Shown here: positions 1-5,799 of the stretch, piece after piece | Position numbering within the stretch: the first letter of the stretch is position 1 | Layout of the letters: each line of letters begins with the position of its first letter | Assembly (NCBI GenBank): GCA_947177115.1 | Contig: CAMWTG010000034.1 | Location: 1 to 14,701 of the forward strand | From: an uncultured Clostridia bacterium | Lineage (GTDB): Bacteria; Bacillota; Clostridia; Oscillospirales; Oscillospiraceae | Direction: 5' to 3' | Length of the DNA stretch: 14,701 nucleotides | Notes under the pieces: model-generated | Databases searched by the model: none | What the model saw: the letters and a program-made list of their open reading frames with translations, nothing else | Told to the model about the DNA's origin: nothing | Position numbers and translations under genes: made by a program

Positions 1-1277
1 CTCTGGCCCGGTGCGGCGCAAGGCCCGTTTTGCTGGAGCGGGGCTGGAACGTGGAGCGGCGGCGGCAGGATGTGGAGCGGTTCTGGGAGACCGGGCGGCT
101 GGACCCGGCGTCCAACGTCCAGTTCGGCGAGGGCGGCGCGGGCGCCTTTTCCGATGGCAAGCTGAACACAGGCACCAGGGACATGCGCCACCGCTTCATC
201 CTGGAGACCCTGGTATCCTGCGGCGGGCCGGAGAGCATCCTGTACGATGCCAAGCCCCACGCGGGCACGGACCGCCTCCGCGTTGTGCTGGTCAATATGC
301 GGCGGGAGCTGGAGCGGCTGGGCTGCGATATCCGCTTCGGCCACCGGCTGGCCGGCCTGGAGCAGAAGGATGGCCGGATCGCGGCGCTGGAGGTCGCGGG
401 CCCGGAGGGTCTCTACCGCCTCCCGGCGGAGCAGGCCGTTCTGGCCCTGGGCAACAGCGCCCGGGACACCTTTGCCATGCTCCACGCCAGCGGCGTGCCT
501 ATGGAGCCCAAGCCTCTGGCGGTAGGCGTGCGCATCGAGCACCGTCAGGCGGACATCGATCTGGCGCAGTACAAGGAGCAGGCGGGACATCCCCGCCTGC
601 CGGCGTCCAGCTATAAGCTCAGCTGCCGCCCGGAAAACGGGCGGGGGGTGTTCAGCTTCTGCGTTTGCCCCGGCGGGACGGTGGTAGCCGCCGCCAGCGA
701 GGAGGGCCGGGCCGTTACCAACGGCATGAGCGAATATGCCAGGGACGGCGTGAACTGCAACGGCGGACTGCTTGTGAGCGTTGCCCCGATGGATTTTCCC
801 GGGGACGGTCCTCTGGCGGGGATCGCCTTCCAGCGGGCCCTGGAGGAACGGGCTTATGTCGCCGGAGGCGGCGGATTTACCGCCCCCGCCCAGCGGGTGG
901 AGGATTTTCTCCTGCGCCGCCCCTCCCGGGGGCCCGGAAAGGTCCTGCCCACCTACCGCCCGGGGGTAAAGTGGTGCAATTTGTGGGAGGTTCTGCCGGA
1001 ATTCATCTGCCAGCCGCTGGCGGACGCTCTGCCTATTCTGGATAAAAAAGTGAAGGGGTACGCCTGCCCGGATGCGGTGCTGACAGCGGTGGAGACCCGG
1101 TCCTCCTGTCCGCTGCGGATCCTGCGGGATGAGAGCGGACAGTCCGCCATCCGGGGGCTCTGGCCCTGCGGGGAGGGCGCGGGGTACGCCGGCGGCATCA
1201 TGTCCGCCGCCGCGGACGGACTGCGCGCCGCCGAGGGGGTGCTGGCAGTACTGCAGTGGGAAGGAGAAGCATTATGA
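1..1277 (+). CDS. Uncharacterised FAD-dependent dehydrogenase, COG2509 type (5' truncated by window edge)
   Basis: The reading frame is open from base 3 with no start, so the N-terminal FAD-binding Rossmann motif lies off the window. What is visible begins LARCGARPVLLERG, the usual second beta strand and Glu of the FAD fold. The diagnostic GEGGAGAFSDGKLNTGTRD block follows within the first 60 visible residues. Near the C-terminus WPCGEGAGYAGGIMSAAADG is the second FAD-contacting block of this family. These proteins are annotated as NAD(P)/FAD-dependent oxidoreductases; their substrate is not established, so I assign none. A TTG at 30 is an internal codon, not the start, because homology continues upstream of it. 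The stop overlaps the next start codon (ATGA at 1274-1277), which suggests translational coupling with the downstream dehydrogenase. The family call is firm; the function is unknown. Confidence 0.9.
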   Translation, partial: LARCGARPVLLERGWNVERRRQDVERFWETGRLDPASNVQFGEGGAGAFSDGKLNTGTRDMRHRFILETLVSCGGPESILYDAKPHAGTDRLRVVLVNMRRELERLGCDIRFGHRLAGLEQKDGRIAALEVAGPEGLYRLPAEQAVLALGNSARDTFAMLHASGVPMEPKPLAVGVRIEHRQADIDLAQYKEQAGHPRLPASSYKLSCRPENGRGVFSFCVCPGGTVVAAASEEGRAVTNGMSEYARDGVNCNGGLLVSVAPMDFPGDGPLAGIAFQRALEERAYVAGGGGFTAPAQRVEDFLLRRPSRGPGKVLPTYRPGVKWCNLWEVLPEFICQPLADALPILDKKVKGYACPDAVLTAVETRSSCPLRILRDESGQSAIRGLWPCGEGAGYAGGIMSAAADGLRAAEGVLAVLQWEGEAL

Positions 1278-2236
1278 GAAGGATCGCCGTATGTGCGAAT
1301 TTTATCAACGAGACCCACCGCCGCCGGATCGATGAGGCGGCGGAAAGAGCGGGATTTTCCGTCTCCTATTTTGAGACCCAGGCCGCCCTTGGGGAAGAGA
1401 TCGCCGGGTTTGAAGTCCTGTTCGGCTATATCCCGCCGTCCCTGCTGGCGGGGGCCAAGAGTCTGCGCTGGCTGTGCGCCGCCTCGGCAGGGGTGGACCA
1501 CCTCCTGGAGGACAGCCTCTGGCCCCATCCGGGCTGCCTGCTGTCCAACTCCTCCGGGGCTTACGGCCCCGCCATTTCGGAACACATCATCATGGTCCTG
1601 CTGATGCTGCTGCGGCGGATGCCGGCTTATCAGGCGGCGTTGTCCCGCCGGGAGTGGCCCTGCTTCACCCCGATCCGCGCCGTTACGGGCAGCCATATCC
1701 TGCTGCTGGGGACCGGGGATATCGGGTCCAACACCGCCCGGCGGCTGAAGGCGCTGGGCGCCCGGGTCACCGGCGTATGCCGCAGCGGCAGGTCCGATGA
1801 GCCGGCCTTTGACCGGGTGCTGCCCCTGGCGGCGCTGGACGGCGCGCTGCCCGATGCGGACGCGCTGGTCCTTGCTCTTCCGGCCACGCCGGAGACGGCG
1901 GGCGTTCTGTCCCGGGCGCGTATCGCGCTGCTGCCGGAAAGGGCTTTTGTGGTCAATGTGGGCCGGGGGTCTGCCATTGACCAGGAGGCGCTGGTGGAGG
2001 CATTGCAGGCCGGACAGCTGGCCGGGGCGGCGCTGGACGTGATGACGCCGGAGCCCCTGCCGATGGATCACCCCCTGTGGAGCTGCCCCAACGTTGTCCT
2101 CACGCCCCATGTGTCCGGCAACATGGCCCTGGGCCTGACCTGCGATCTGGACGTGGAGATGTTCTGCGGGGACCTGGCCCGATACGCCGCCGGGGAGCCC
2201 CTGGAGCATTTGGTGGACCGGAAACGGGGGTATTGA
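1274..2236 (+). CDS. D-2-hydroxyacid dehydrogenase (NAD(P)-dependent)
   Basis: This 320-residue protein has the D-isomer-specific 2-hydroxyacid dehydrogenase layout: a split substrate domain around a Rossmann domain. The dinucleotide motif GTGDIG is at residues 146-151. The catalytic triad is in place: Arg231 in VNVGRGSAID, Glu260 in DVMTPEPLP, and His279 in LTPHVSGN. The family reduces 2-oxoacids to D-2-hydroxyacids, or the reverse, in the cytoplasm. After the second beta strand the sequence reads VTGVCRSGR, with Arg170 rather than the acidic residue typical of NAD-specific members; I infer that NADPH may be preferred. The ATG at 1274 was chosen over a GTG-type start at 1256 because it gives the ATGA overlap, matches the family N-terminus and sits behind GGAAGGAGAAG. 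The substrate cannot be read from the sequence. Confidence 0.9.
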   Translation: MRRIAVCANFINETHRRRIDEAAERAGFSVSYFETQAALGEEIAGFEVLFGYIPPSLLAGAKSLRWLCAASAGVDHLLEDSLWPHPGCLLSNSSGAYGPAISEHIIMVLLMLLRRMPAYQAALSRREWPCFTPIRAVTGSHILLLGTGDIGSNTARRLKALGARVTGVCRSGRSDEPAFDRVLPLAALDGALPDADALVLALPATPETAGVLSRARIALLPERAFVVNVGRGSAIDQEALVEALQAGQLAGAALDVMTPEPLPMDHPLWSCPNVVLTPHVSGNMALGLTCDLDVEMFCGDLARYAAGEPLEHLVDRKRGY

Positions 2237-2970
2237 TGGAGAAGCTGCTGGAGAGCGACCTGTACGGGCCGGTGCGGGACTATCTGGAAAATCTGGGCTA
2301 CCAGGTGAAGGGCGAGGTCAAGGACTGCGATATTGCCGCTTTGCGGGACGGGGAGCTGATCGTGGTAGAGCTGAAGCGGGGGTTCACCCTGGAGCTGATC
2401 TATCAGGCCCTGGACCGGCAGCGGGTGGCCGATGGTGTATATGTGGCGGTGCCTTTGCCCAAGCGGGGATATCTGTCGCCTCATATACCGGAGATGACGT
2501 CCCTGTGCCGGCGGCTGGAGCTGGGACTGATCTTCGTGGGGTTCACCAGCGGGGGAACCGGCCAGGTGGACGTGGCCGTCCACCCCAAAGAGGCCTCCGC
2601 GCCCCGGCGGGATAAGAAGCGCCGCCTGGCGGTGATCCGGGAGCATGAGAGCCGCACCGGCAGCGCCAACACCGGCGGCGTGTCCCGGAAGAAGATCCTG
2701 ACCGCTTATAAGGAGCAGGCTCTTTGGGTGGCGCGGCTGCTGCGGGACCGGGGGCCTATGCGTGCGGAGGACGTAAAGAAGCAGGGCGGACCGCCCAACA
2801 CCGGCGTGATCCTGGGGCGCAACGCCCTGGGGTGGTTCGACCGGGAGCCGGACCCCGGCGGACACAGGTACCTCTACCGGCCCAACCGGAAGGCACTGGA
2901 GGCGCTGGCGGAATATGAGGACATATTATCCTTTCCGAATGAGAAATGGGGAAATAGCGGTCCCTTTTAA
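2236..2970 (+). CDS. DUF2161-type putative PD-(D/E)XK nuclease-fold protein
   Basis: This 244-residue protein starts at the ATG that shares bases with the preceding TGA (TGATG at 2234-2238). The first 75 residues carry a PD-(D/E)XK signature: Glu27 in the first helix-strand region, Asp32 in KDCDIAA, the ExK pair Glu45 and Lys47 in LIVVELKRG, and Gln57 in the following helix (YQALDRQRVAD). I recognise it as the DUF2161 / COG5482 family, annotated as a putative PD-(D/E)XK phosphodiesterase. The middle section (residues 118-150) is basic. The C-terminal ~90 residues (ILTAYKEQALWVARLLRDRG onward) look like a small winged-helix-type module, which is inference. Its biological target is unknown. The ORF is open further upstream to 2077, but that part overlaps the dehydrogenase out of frame and is not used. 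Confidence 0.85.
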   Translation: MEKLLESDLYGPVRDYLENLGYQVKGEVKDCDIAALRDGELIVVELKRGFTLELIYQALDRQRVADGVYVAVPLPKRGYLSPHIPEMTSLCRRLELGLIFVGFTSGGTGQVDVAVHPKEASAPRRDKKRRLAVIREHESRTGSANTGGVSRKKILTAYKEQALWVARLLRDRGPMRAEDVKKQGGPPNTGVILGRNALGWFDREPDPGGHRYLYRPNRKALEALAEYEDILSFPNEKWGNSGPF

Positions 2971-2978
2971 GAAACGTG

Positions 2979-3005
2979 TTGCTGGCTAAAAACCCCGGCA
3001 ATTTT
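2979..3005 (+). terminator. Possible weak intrinsic terminator after the three-gene operon
   Basis: The arms TTGCTGG (2979-2985) and CCGGCAA (2995-3001) form a 7-bp stem with one G-U pair and a 9-nt loop. TTTT (3002-3005) follows directly. It lies 8 bases after the stop of the nuclease-fold gene. The short T-run makes this a modest candidate. Confidence 0.4.
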
Positions 3006-3080
3006 ACGGAAGCCCATTGAGTGGTACCGGACTCTACAATAAAATGAAAGTGACAAATTGGAAACCGCAGAGGCAGATCA

Positions 3081-3182
3081 ATGGATGTGCAAGCTTTTTG
3101 GGAACTCTTTTCCACAAATGGTAACGTATATCATGCCCTGCCCTGTCATAAGCTTAAGCATAGCTGTTTATGCCGGATATAA
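3081..3182 (+). CDS. Possible 33-residue ORF with YqzL-like N-terminus (perhaps decayed)
   Basis: The ATG at 3081 is seven bases behind an AGAGG (3069-3073), optimal spacing, and opens a 33-codon frame that ends at 3182. Its first half, MDVQAFWELFSTNGNVYHAL, resembles the W-x-x-F-x-x-T-G pattern of the very small YqzL family found in Firmicutes. The remainder (PCHKLKHSCLCRI) does not continue that resemblance. It overlaps the membrane ORF in another frame, so at most one is likely to be made in full. This is a low-confidence reading from a short pattern. It may be a frameshifted remnant. Confidence 0.2.
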   Translation: MDVQAFWELFSTNGNVYHALPCHKLKHSCLCRI

Positions 3183-3345
3183 CAGAAAAAATAAGCTGCT
3201 TTTGGTTTTGCTGACCCTTTGGGGATTGACCGGGATAAAATCAATCATTTTTCAAGCCTATGAGGATGTCATTCTTTTCATTTGCGGGTTGTATGGTATC
3301 ACACTATTAGTAGGCGAGATAAAGCGACCCAAAGAAAACCGGTAA
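3085..3345 (+). CDS. Small hydrophobic membrane protein, hypothetical
   Basis: This 86-residue ORF comes from the ATG at 3085; a TTG at 3058 would add nine residues. I do not recognise a family. Three hydrophobic stretches are visible: roughly residues 11-31 (MVTYIMPCPVISLSIAVYAG), 37-56 (KLLLVLLTLWGLTGIKSIIF) and 61-78 (VILFICGLYGITLLVGEI). The tail is charged and lysine/arginine rich, KRPKENR. Base composition is clearly more AT-rich than in the flanking operons, which suggests a recent arrival or a relic. An AGAGG at 3069-3073 is the only ribosome-binding candidate, and it lies 11 bases from this ATG, somewhat far. An out-of-phase ATG at 3081 is better placed. The pattern of hydrophobic and charged segments argues for a real membrane protein, possibly shortened at its N-terminus. 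Confidence 0.45.
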   Translation: MCKLFGNSFPQMVTYIMPCPVISLSIAVYAGYNRKNKLLLVLLTLWGLTGIKSIIFQAYEDVILFICGLYGITLLVGEIKRPKENR

Positions 3346-3571
3346 ATTTCAGTTTATGGGAGGCTTTCTGGTGCGCGCAGTCCTGGGGTCCGGCATTTTG
3401 ACGAACAATTTTGCAAAACAGTGTTGAGCAGCACCAGTCTAAAAAGGGAGAAACAGCGCAGTTGAGATTTAAGAGCCTGTTCCGTATCTGGACGTGTGCA
3501 GATACGAAACAGGCTCTTAATCGTTTTCCCTGCCGCCGCGAAGGCGCCCTACCGCCCATAGGTCAAAAGTA
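3346..3571. other. Intergenic region between convergent genes; long stem-loop, otherwise empty
   Basis: Between the membrane ORF and the deacetylase I find no credible coding frame. The stretch holds the 21-bp stem-loop annotated separately and a TTTTGCAAAA palindrome near 3410. A TTGACG-like hexamer near 3399 has no good partner -10. Nothing else could be recognised. Confidence 0.5.
3470..3519. terminator. Long stem-loop between convergent genes, possible bidirectional transcription stop
   Basis: The arms at 3470-3490 (TAAGAGCCTGTTCCGTATCTG without its mate's A) and 3499-3519 pair over 21 positions with a single C/A mismatch around an 8-nt loop, GACGTGTG. Flanking GATT/AATC lengthens it by a few pairs with a bulge. 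It sits where plus-strand and minus-strand genes converge, the usual place for a shared terminator. Neither side has a clean T-run (TCGTTTTCCC on the plus side), so it is either an imperfect terminator or a palindromic repeat. Confidence 0.45.
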
Positions 3572-4366
3572 TCAGCTTACGTTTCTGATCCTGTCCGGTC
3601 TGGCGTACAATACCCCCGCCTGGGGCGTGACTCCCTGGATACGGAACAGCTCCTCCACGGTGACGAAGTCATAGCCCTCCTTCTGCAGCCGGTCGATAAT
3701 CTCCAGGGCCGCGTCCACACTGGTGGAATAGAAGTCGTGAAGCAGGATAATGTCTCCCGGCTGGACCGCCTCCAGCACGGCGGCGACCACCTTGTCTTTA
3801 TTCAGCAGTTTCCAGTCCTGCGGATCCACGGACCAGTAGATCATGGGCGTTTGGATAAGCCTGGACCGCTCGCTCCCGATCAGCCCGTAGGGAGGCCGCA
3901 GCCAGAAGCTCCCCTCCCCTACCGCCTCCTTGAGGAGCGTCTCCGCCTTGTGGACCTCCTCGATCACCGCGTCCTTGTCCGCTGTCAGCAGGCGGACGTG
4001 GGAATAGGTGTGGTTGCCGATCTGGTGCCCCTCGGCCTTCATCCGCCGGAGCAGCTCCTTATTGCACGGCACCTGCTCCCCAATGACGAAGAAAGTGGCG
4101 GAGGCGCCACGCTCCAGCAGGCCGTCCAGCAGCCGGGCGGTGGTATCCGCCCGCGGACCATCGTCAAAGGTCAACGCTACGTATTTGGGCGCTGCCACCA
4201 GGTCCTCCCGGGTCTCCTCGTCCAGCTCTCCCAGGATCTCTATGGGTATCTCCGCCATTCCCGAGACGTCCTCATAGGCGGACAGATCCGGCTCCACCGG
4301 CTGGGCGCAGGCGGCGGCCGGCAGAAGCGCCGCCGCTGCCAAAAGCATACACAGTGTTTTTTTCAT
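3572..4366 (-). CDS. Polysaccharide deacetylase (NodB domain), predicted lipoprotein
   Basis: The 264-residue product begins MKKTLCMLLAAAALLPAAAC, a short positively charged start, a hydrophobic core and a lipobox-like AAAC with Cys20. It is therefore probably a membrane-anchored lipoprotein exposed outside the cell. The carbohydrate esterase 4 motifs are all present in order: TFDDGP at 66-71 (catalytic base and metal Asp), HTYSH at 119-123 (metal His pair), LRPPYG at 156-161, VDPQDW at 180-185, and ILLHD at 207-211 (catalytic His). Family members remove N-acetyl or related groups from peptidoglycan or other cell-surface glycans using a divalent metal. The exact glycan is not readable here. 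The ATG at 4366 follows GAGGGAAACACC. Two inverted repeats lie upstream. All active-site residues are intact, so activity is likely. Confidence 0.93.
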   Translation of the reverse strand: MKKTLCMLLAAAALLPAAACAQPVEPDLSAYEDVSGMAEIPIEILGELDEETREDLVAAPKYVALTFDDGPRADTTARLLDGLLERGASATFFVIGEQVPCNKELLRRMKAEGHQIGNHTYSHVRLLTADKDAVIEEVHKAETLLKEAVGEGSFWLRPPYGLIGSERSRLIQTPMIYWSVDPQDWKLLNKDKVVAAVLEAVQPGDIILLHDFYSTSVDAALEIIDRLQKEGYDFVTVEELFRIQGVTPQAGVLYARPDRIRNVS

Positions 4367-4434
4367 GGTGTTTCCCTCTTTCCCCGATCTTTTTCGCTGT
4401 TTACAGCGGCGGGCAAAACGGCTTTCATCAGATG

Positions 4435-4467
4435 TATTATTTCCGAATGTCTCATTCGGAAATAATA
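4435..4467. promoter_or_regulatory. Perfect 15-bp inverted repeat upstream of the deacetylase gene
   Basis: The arms TATTATTTCCGAATG (4435-4449) and CATTCGGAAATAATA (4453-4467) are exact inverse complements with a TCT spacer. The element is 69 bases upstream of the deacetylase ATG. It lacks a T-run, so it is not a typical terminator. Its AT-rich outer halves overlap weak promoter-like hexamers (TTCCGA, 16 bases, TAATAC on the minus strand). It could be an operator or an RNA hairpin in the 5' leader; which of these is inference. Confidence 0.45.
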
Positions 4468-4474
4468 TAGACCA

Positions 4475-4493
4475 AGGCCGCTGTATGCGGCCT
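4475..4493. repeat. Perfect 7-bp GC-rich hairpin next to the deacetylase upstream palindrome
   Basis: AGGCCGC (4475-4481) and GCGGCCT (4487-4493) pair perfectly around a TGTAT loop. It lies eight bases from the larger inverted repeat, so the deacetylase upstream region has two stem-loops in tandem. Function is unknown. Confidence 0.35.
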
Positions 4494-4551
4494 GTTCCGG
4501 CATAAATCCGCAGCGATTGCTATAGTATGCCCGGGAAGGCGGGAAATACGC

Positions 4552-4590
4552 AAAAAGAGAGGTTCGCCCCAGGACGAACCTCTCTTTTTT
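4552..4590. terminator. Strong bidirectional intrinsic terminator
   Basis: AAAAAGAGAGGTTCG (4552-4566) pairs perfectly with CGAACCTCTCTTTTT (4575-4589) around an 8-nt loop, giving 15 bp with A-runs and T-runs on both sides. On the minus strand it follows the zinc-ribbon gene by about 110 bases and should end its transcript before the deacetylase. The bases between (4591-4703) hold nothing I recognise. Confidence 0.85.
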
Positions 4591-4703
4591 ATACGACTCC
4601 TCATACAAATGCAATACCGTTAACGGGCAGAAATTTAGAAGTTGCAGTGGTTTTAGACGCGAGAGCAGAGTTCTTTTTGATACTTTTTCTTCCCAGAAAA
4701 GTC

Positions 4704-5099
4704 TTAAATGAACAAAAACAACCAGGGCAGGATCCAGGTGATCAACATTGCTATACCAATTGTAATAAAAATGAATTTGATAACCCACATAGGGTCCCGT
4801 TTCCGCTGCTGCCCTCCAGAAGAAGCGGCAGGACGGGACGGCTGCCGCCGGGCCCCCTTTTTCCGGCTCTCCCAGTCCATACCCTTAACCTGCCGGACGC
4901 GTTTCTCCCGATGTACCTCGCTGTGGACAAAGGAACCGGCATGGTTCTGCTCATTGACACCGTCCACCCGCCGTATGTTGCCCTGGCTGTCGGTAGTCCA
5001 GGTCTTAACGGGCTGATTGAAAGCGCCGCACCGGGGGCAGAATTCGTCCCTGTCGTAGTCGTACCATTTTTTACACTCATCACACACAATACGCCGCAT
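4704..5099 (-). CDS. Zinc-ribbon protein with a C-terminal membrane segment, hypothetical
   Basis: The 131-residue protein has three visible parts. Residues 6-24 form a CxxC-x11-CxxC zinc ribbon (Cys6, Cys9, Cys21, Cys24; VCDECKKWYDYDRDEFCPRC). Residues 60-103 are polar and basic and probably disordered. Residues 104-131 are one hydrophobic helix rich in Ile, Leu, Trp and Phe ending at the C-terminus. This predicts a tail-anchored membrane protein with a cytoplasmic zinc ribbon. I know no function for it. The ATG at 5099 is supported by a strong GGGAGGGAGC site seven bases upstream. A good TATAAT at 5137-5142 overlaps the adjoining miniature inverted-repeat element. The gene is flanked by terminators on both sides and is therefore monocistronic. 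Confidence 0.8.
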   Translation of the reverse strand: MRRIVCDECKKWYDYDRDEFCPRCGAFNQPVKTWTTDSQGNIRRVDGVNEQNHAGSFVHSEVHREKRVRQVKGMDWESRKKGARRQPSRPAASSGGQQRKRDPMWVIKFIFITIGIAMLITWILPWLFLFI

Positions 5100-5136
5100 A
5101 AGCTCCCTCCCTTTTATATTGACCGCTGCCTATGGT

Positions 5137-5165
5137 ATTATAGCCGATACACTTGAGAAGCGGTA
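5137..5165 (-). promoter_or_regulatory. Probable sigma-A promoter of the zinc-ribbon gene, inside the element's terminal repeat
   Basis: Reading the minus strand, TATAAT (5137-5142) is preceded after about 18 bases by TTACCG (5161-5166), a weak -35. The implied start site would leave a leader of roughly 30 bases before the ATG at 5099. The -10 is a perfect consensus; the -35 is poor. Most of the promoter belongs to the left terminal inverted repeat of the 160-bp element. Confidence 0.5.
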
Positions 5166-5298
5166 AAAAGGAAGCGAGAAAAAAAGCGCATGGCAAGGCG
5201 GAGGACGCAGGCGGGCTGACGCCCGCCAAGGACGACAACGCAGTCCACGCCACATTTTAATCGCCGAACTTTACCGATTTTCGAGTGTGTCGACTATA
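5139..5298. mobile_element. 160-bp miniature inverted-repeat element (MITE-like), no coding capacity
   Basis: The ends 5139-5167 and 5270-5298 are 29-nt inverted repeats matching at 24 positions. The left begins TATAGCCGATACACTTGAG and the right, read inward on the other strand, begins TATAGTCGACACACTCGAA. Both ends start at TATA, so a TA target duplication is plausible, as in IS630/Tc1-mariner relatives; that assignment is inference. The interior is purine-rich on the left and contains a perfect hairpin, GGCGGGC-TGAC-GCCCGCC (5210-5227). No ORF of note lies inside. It fills the gap between the zinc-ribbon gene and the ribosomal operon terminator. The size, terminal repeats and lack of genes fit a non-autonomous element mobilised in trans, or a dispersed intergenic repeat. 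Confidence 0.6.
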
Positions 5299-5348
5299 TA
5301 AGTATACTATACAGTTTCCCATTTGCAAAGCCCCTTTTCAAGCAGCAT

Positions 5349-5400
5349 AAAAAGCCCTTTCGTATGTGTAGTACTCCCACACACGAAAGGGCTTTTTATT
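5349..5400 (-). terminator. Intrinsic terminator of the spc-alpha ribosomal operon
   Basis: The stem 5350-5369 / 5379-5398 has 20 positions with a single A/C mismatch and a 9-nt loop. Its core is AAAAAGCCCTTTCGT against ACGAAAGGGCTTTTT, giving a T-run on either strand. It begins about 15 bases after the rplQ stop in the minus direction and is the natural end of the operon. Confidence 0.88.
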
Positions 5401-5414
5401 GGCTGCCGGTTTGC

Positions 5415-5756
5415 TTAAACCAGCTCGATCATAGCGGTCTCCGCGGCATCGCCCCGGCGCACGCCGGTGCGGGTGATGCGGGTGTAGCCGCCGTTGCGCT
5501 CTGCATAGTTGGGAGCGATCTCCTTGAAGATCTTCTTGACCACGTCTTCCCGGGTCACAAAGGCCATGGCCTGACGGTAAGCGGCCAGGTCGCCCTTCTT
5601 ACCCAGGGTGATCATCTTCTCAGCCAGGGGACGGATCTCCTTGCAGCGGGTGACGGTGGTCTCCATCTTCCCATTGTCCAGGAAATCGGTCACCTGCTGA
5701 CGGAGCATCGCCTTGCGCTGGTCGGTAGTCTTACCGAGCTTACGAGTTCCAGGCAT
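5415..5756 (-). CDS. rplQ: 50S ribosomal protein L17
   Basis: This 113-residue protein has the L17 signature RKLGKTTDQRKAMLRQ near the N-terminus. The central part reads KMETTVTRCKEIRPLAEKMI, and the C-terminal end is GGYTRITRTGVRRGDAAETAMIELV. L17 is a large-subunit protein near the exit of the peptide tunnel. The length is the short bacterial form common in Firmicutes. The ATG at 5756 follows AAGGAGGAAACCTACA. It is the last gene of the cluster, after rpoA as in most Bacillota, and an intrinsic terminator follows directly. Nothing unusual is visible. Confidence 0.97.
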   Translation of the reverse strand: MPGTRKLGKTTDQRKAMLRQQVTDFLDNGKMETTVTRCKEIRPLAEKMITLGKKGDLAAYRQAMAFVTREDVVKKIFKEIAPNYAERNGGYTRITRTGVRRGDAAETAMIELV

Positions 5757-5799
5757 TGTAGGTTTCCTCCTTCAAAAGGCGTATCTGTCAAAAATCGTG

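Noticed and set aside
953..2209. 418-residue open frame on the minus strand
   Set aside because: Antisense to the FAD protein and the hydroxyacid dehydrogenase, which have intact motifs. Composition is Gln/Arg/Gly-rich as expected of a shadow frame.
3411..3674. 87-residue plus-strand frame across the 3470-3519 stem-loop
   Set aside because: It reads through both arms of the hairpin and into the deacetylase antisense; no domain or ribosome binding site.
4363..4788. 141-residue minus-strand frame upstream of the deacetylase
   Set aside because: It passes straight through a strong terminator and two inverted repeats and overlaps the zinc-ribbon gene's 3' end. No recognisable domain.
5210..5227. 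GGCGGGC-TGAC-GCCCGCC hairpin as an independent terminator
   Set aside because: No T-run on either strand, and it lies centrally in the 160-bp inverted-repeat element, so it is better treated as part of that element.
2971..5414. Search for tRNA genes, CRISPR repeats, toxin-antitoxin pair or transposase in the non-ribosomal middle region
   Set aside because: No cloverleaf ending in CCA-type acceptor, no regularly spaced direct repeats, no DDE/serine/tyrosine recombinase motifs and no paired small operon were seen.
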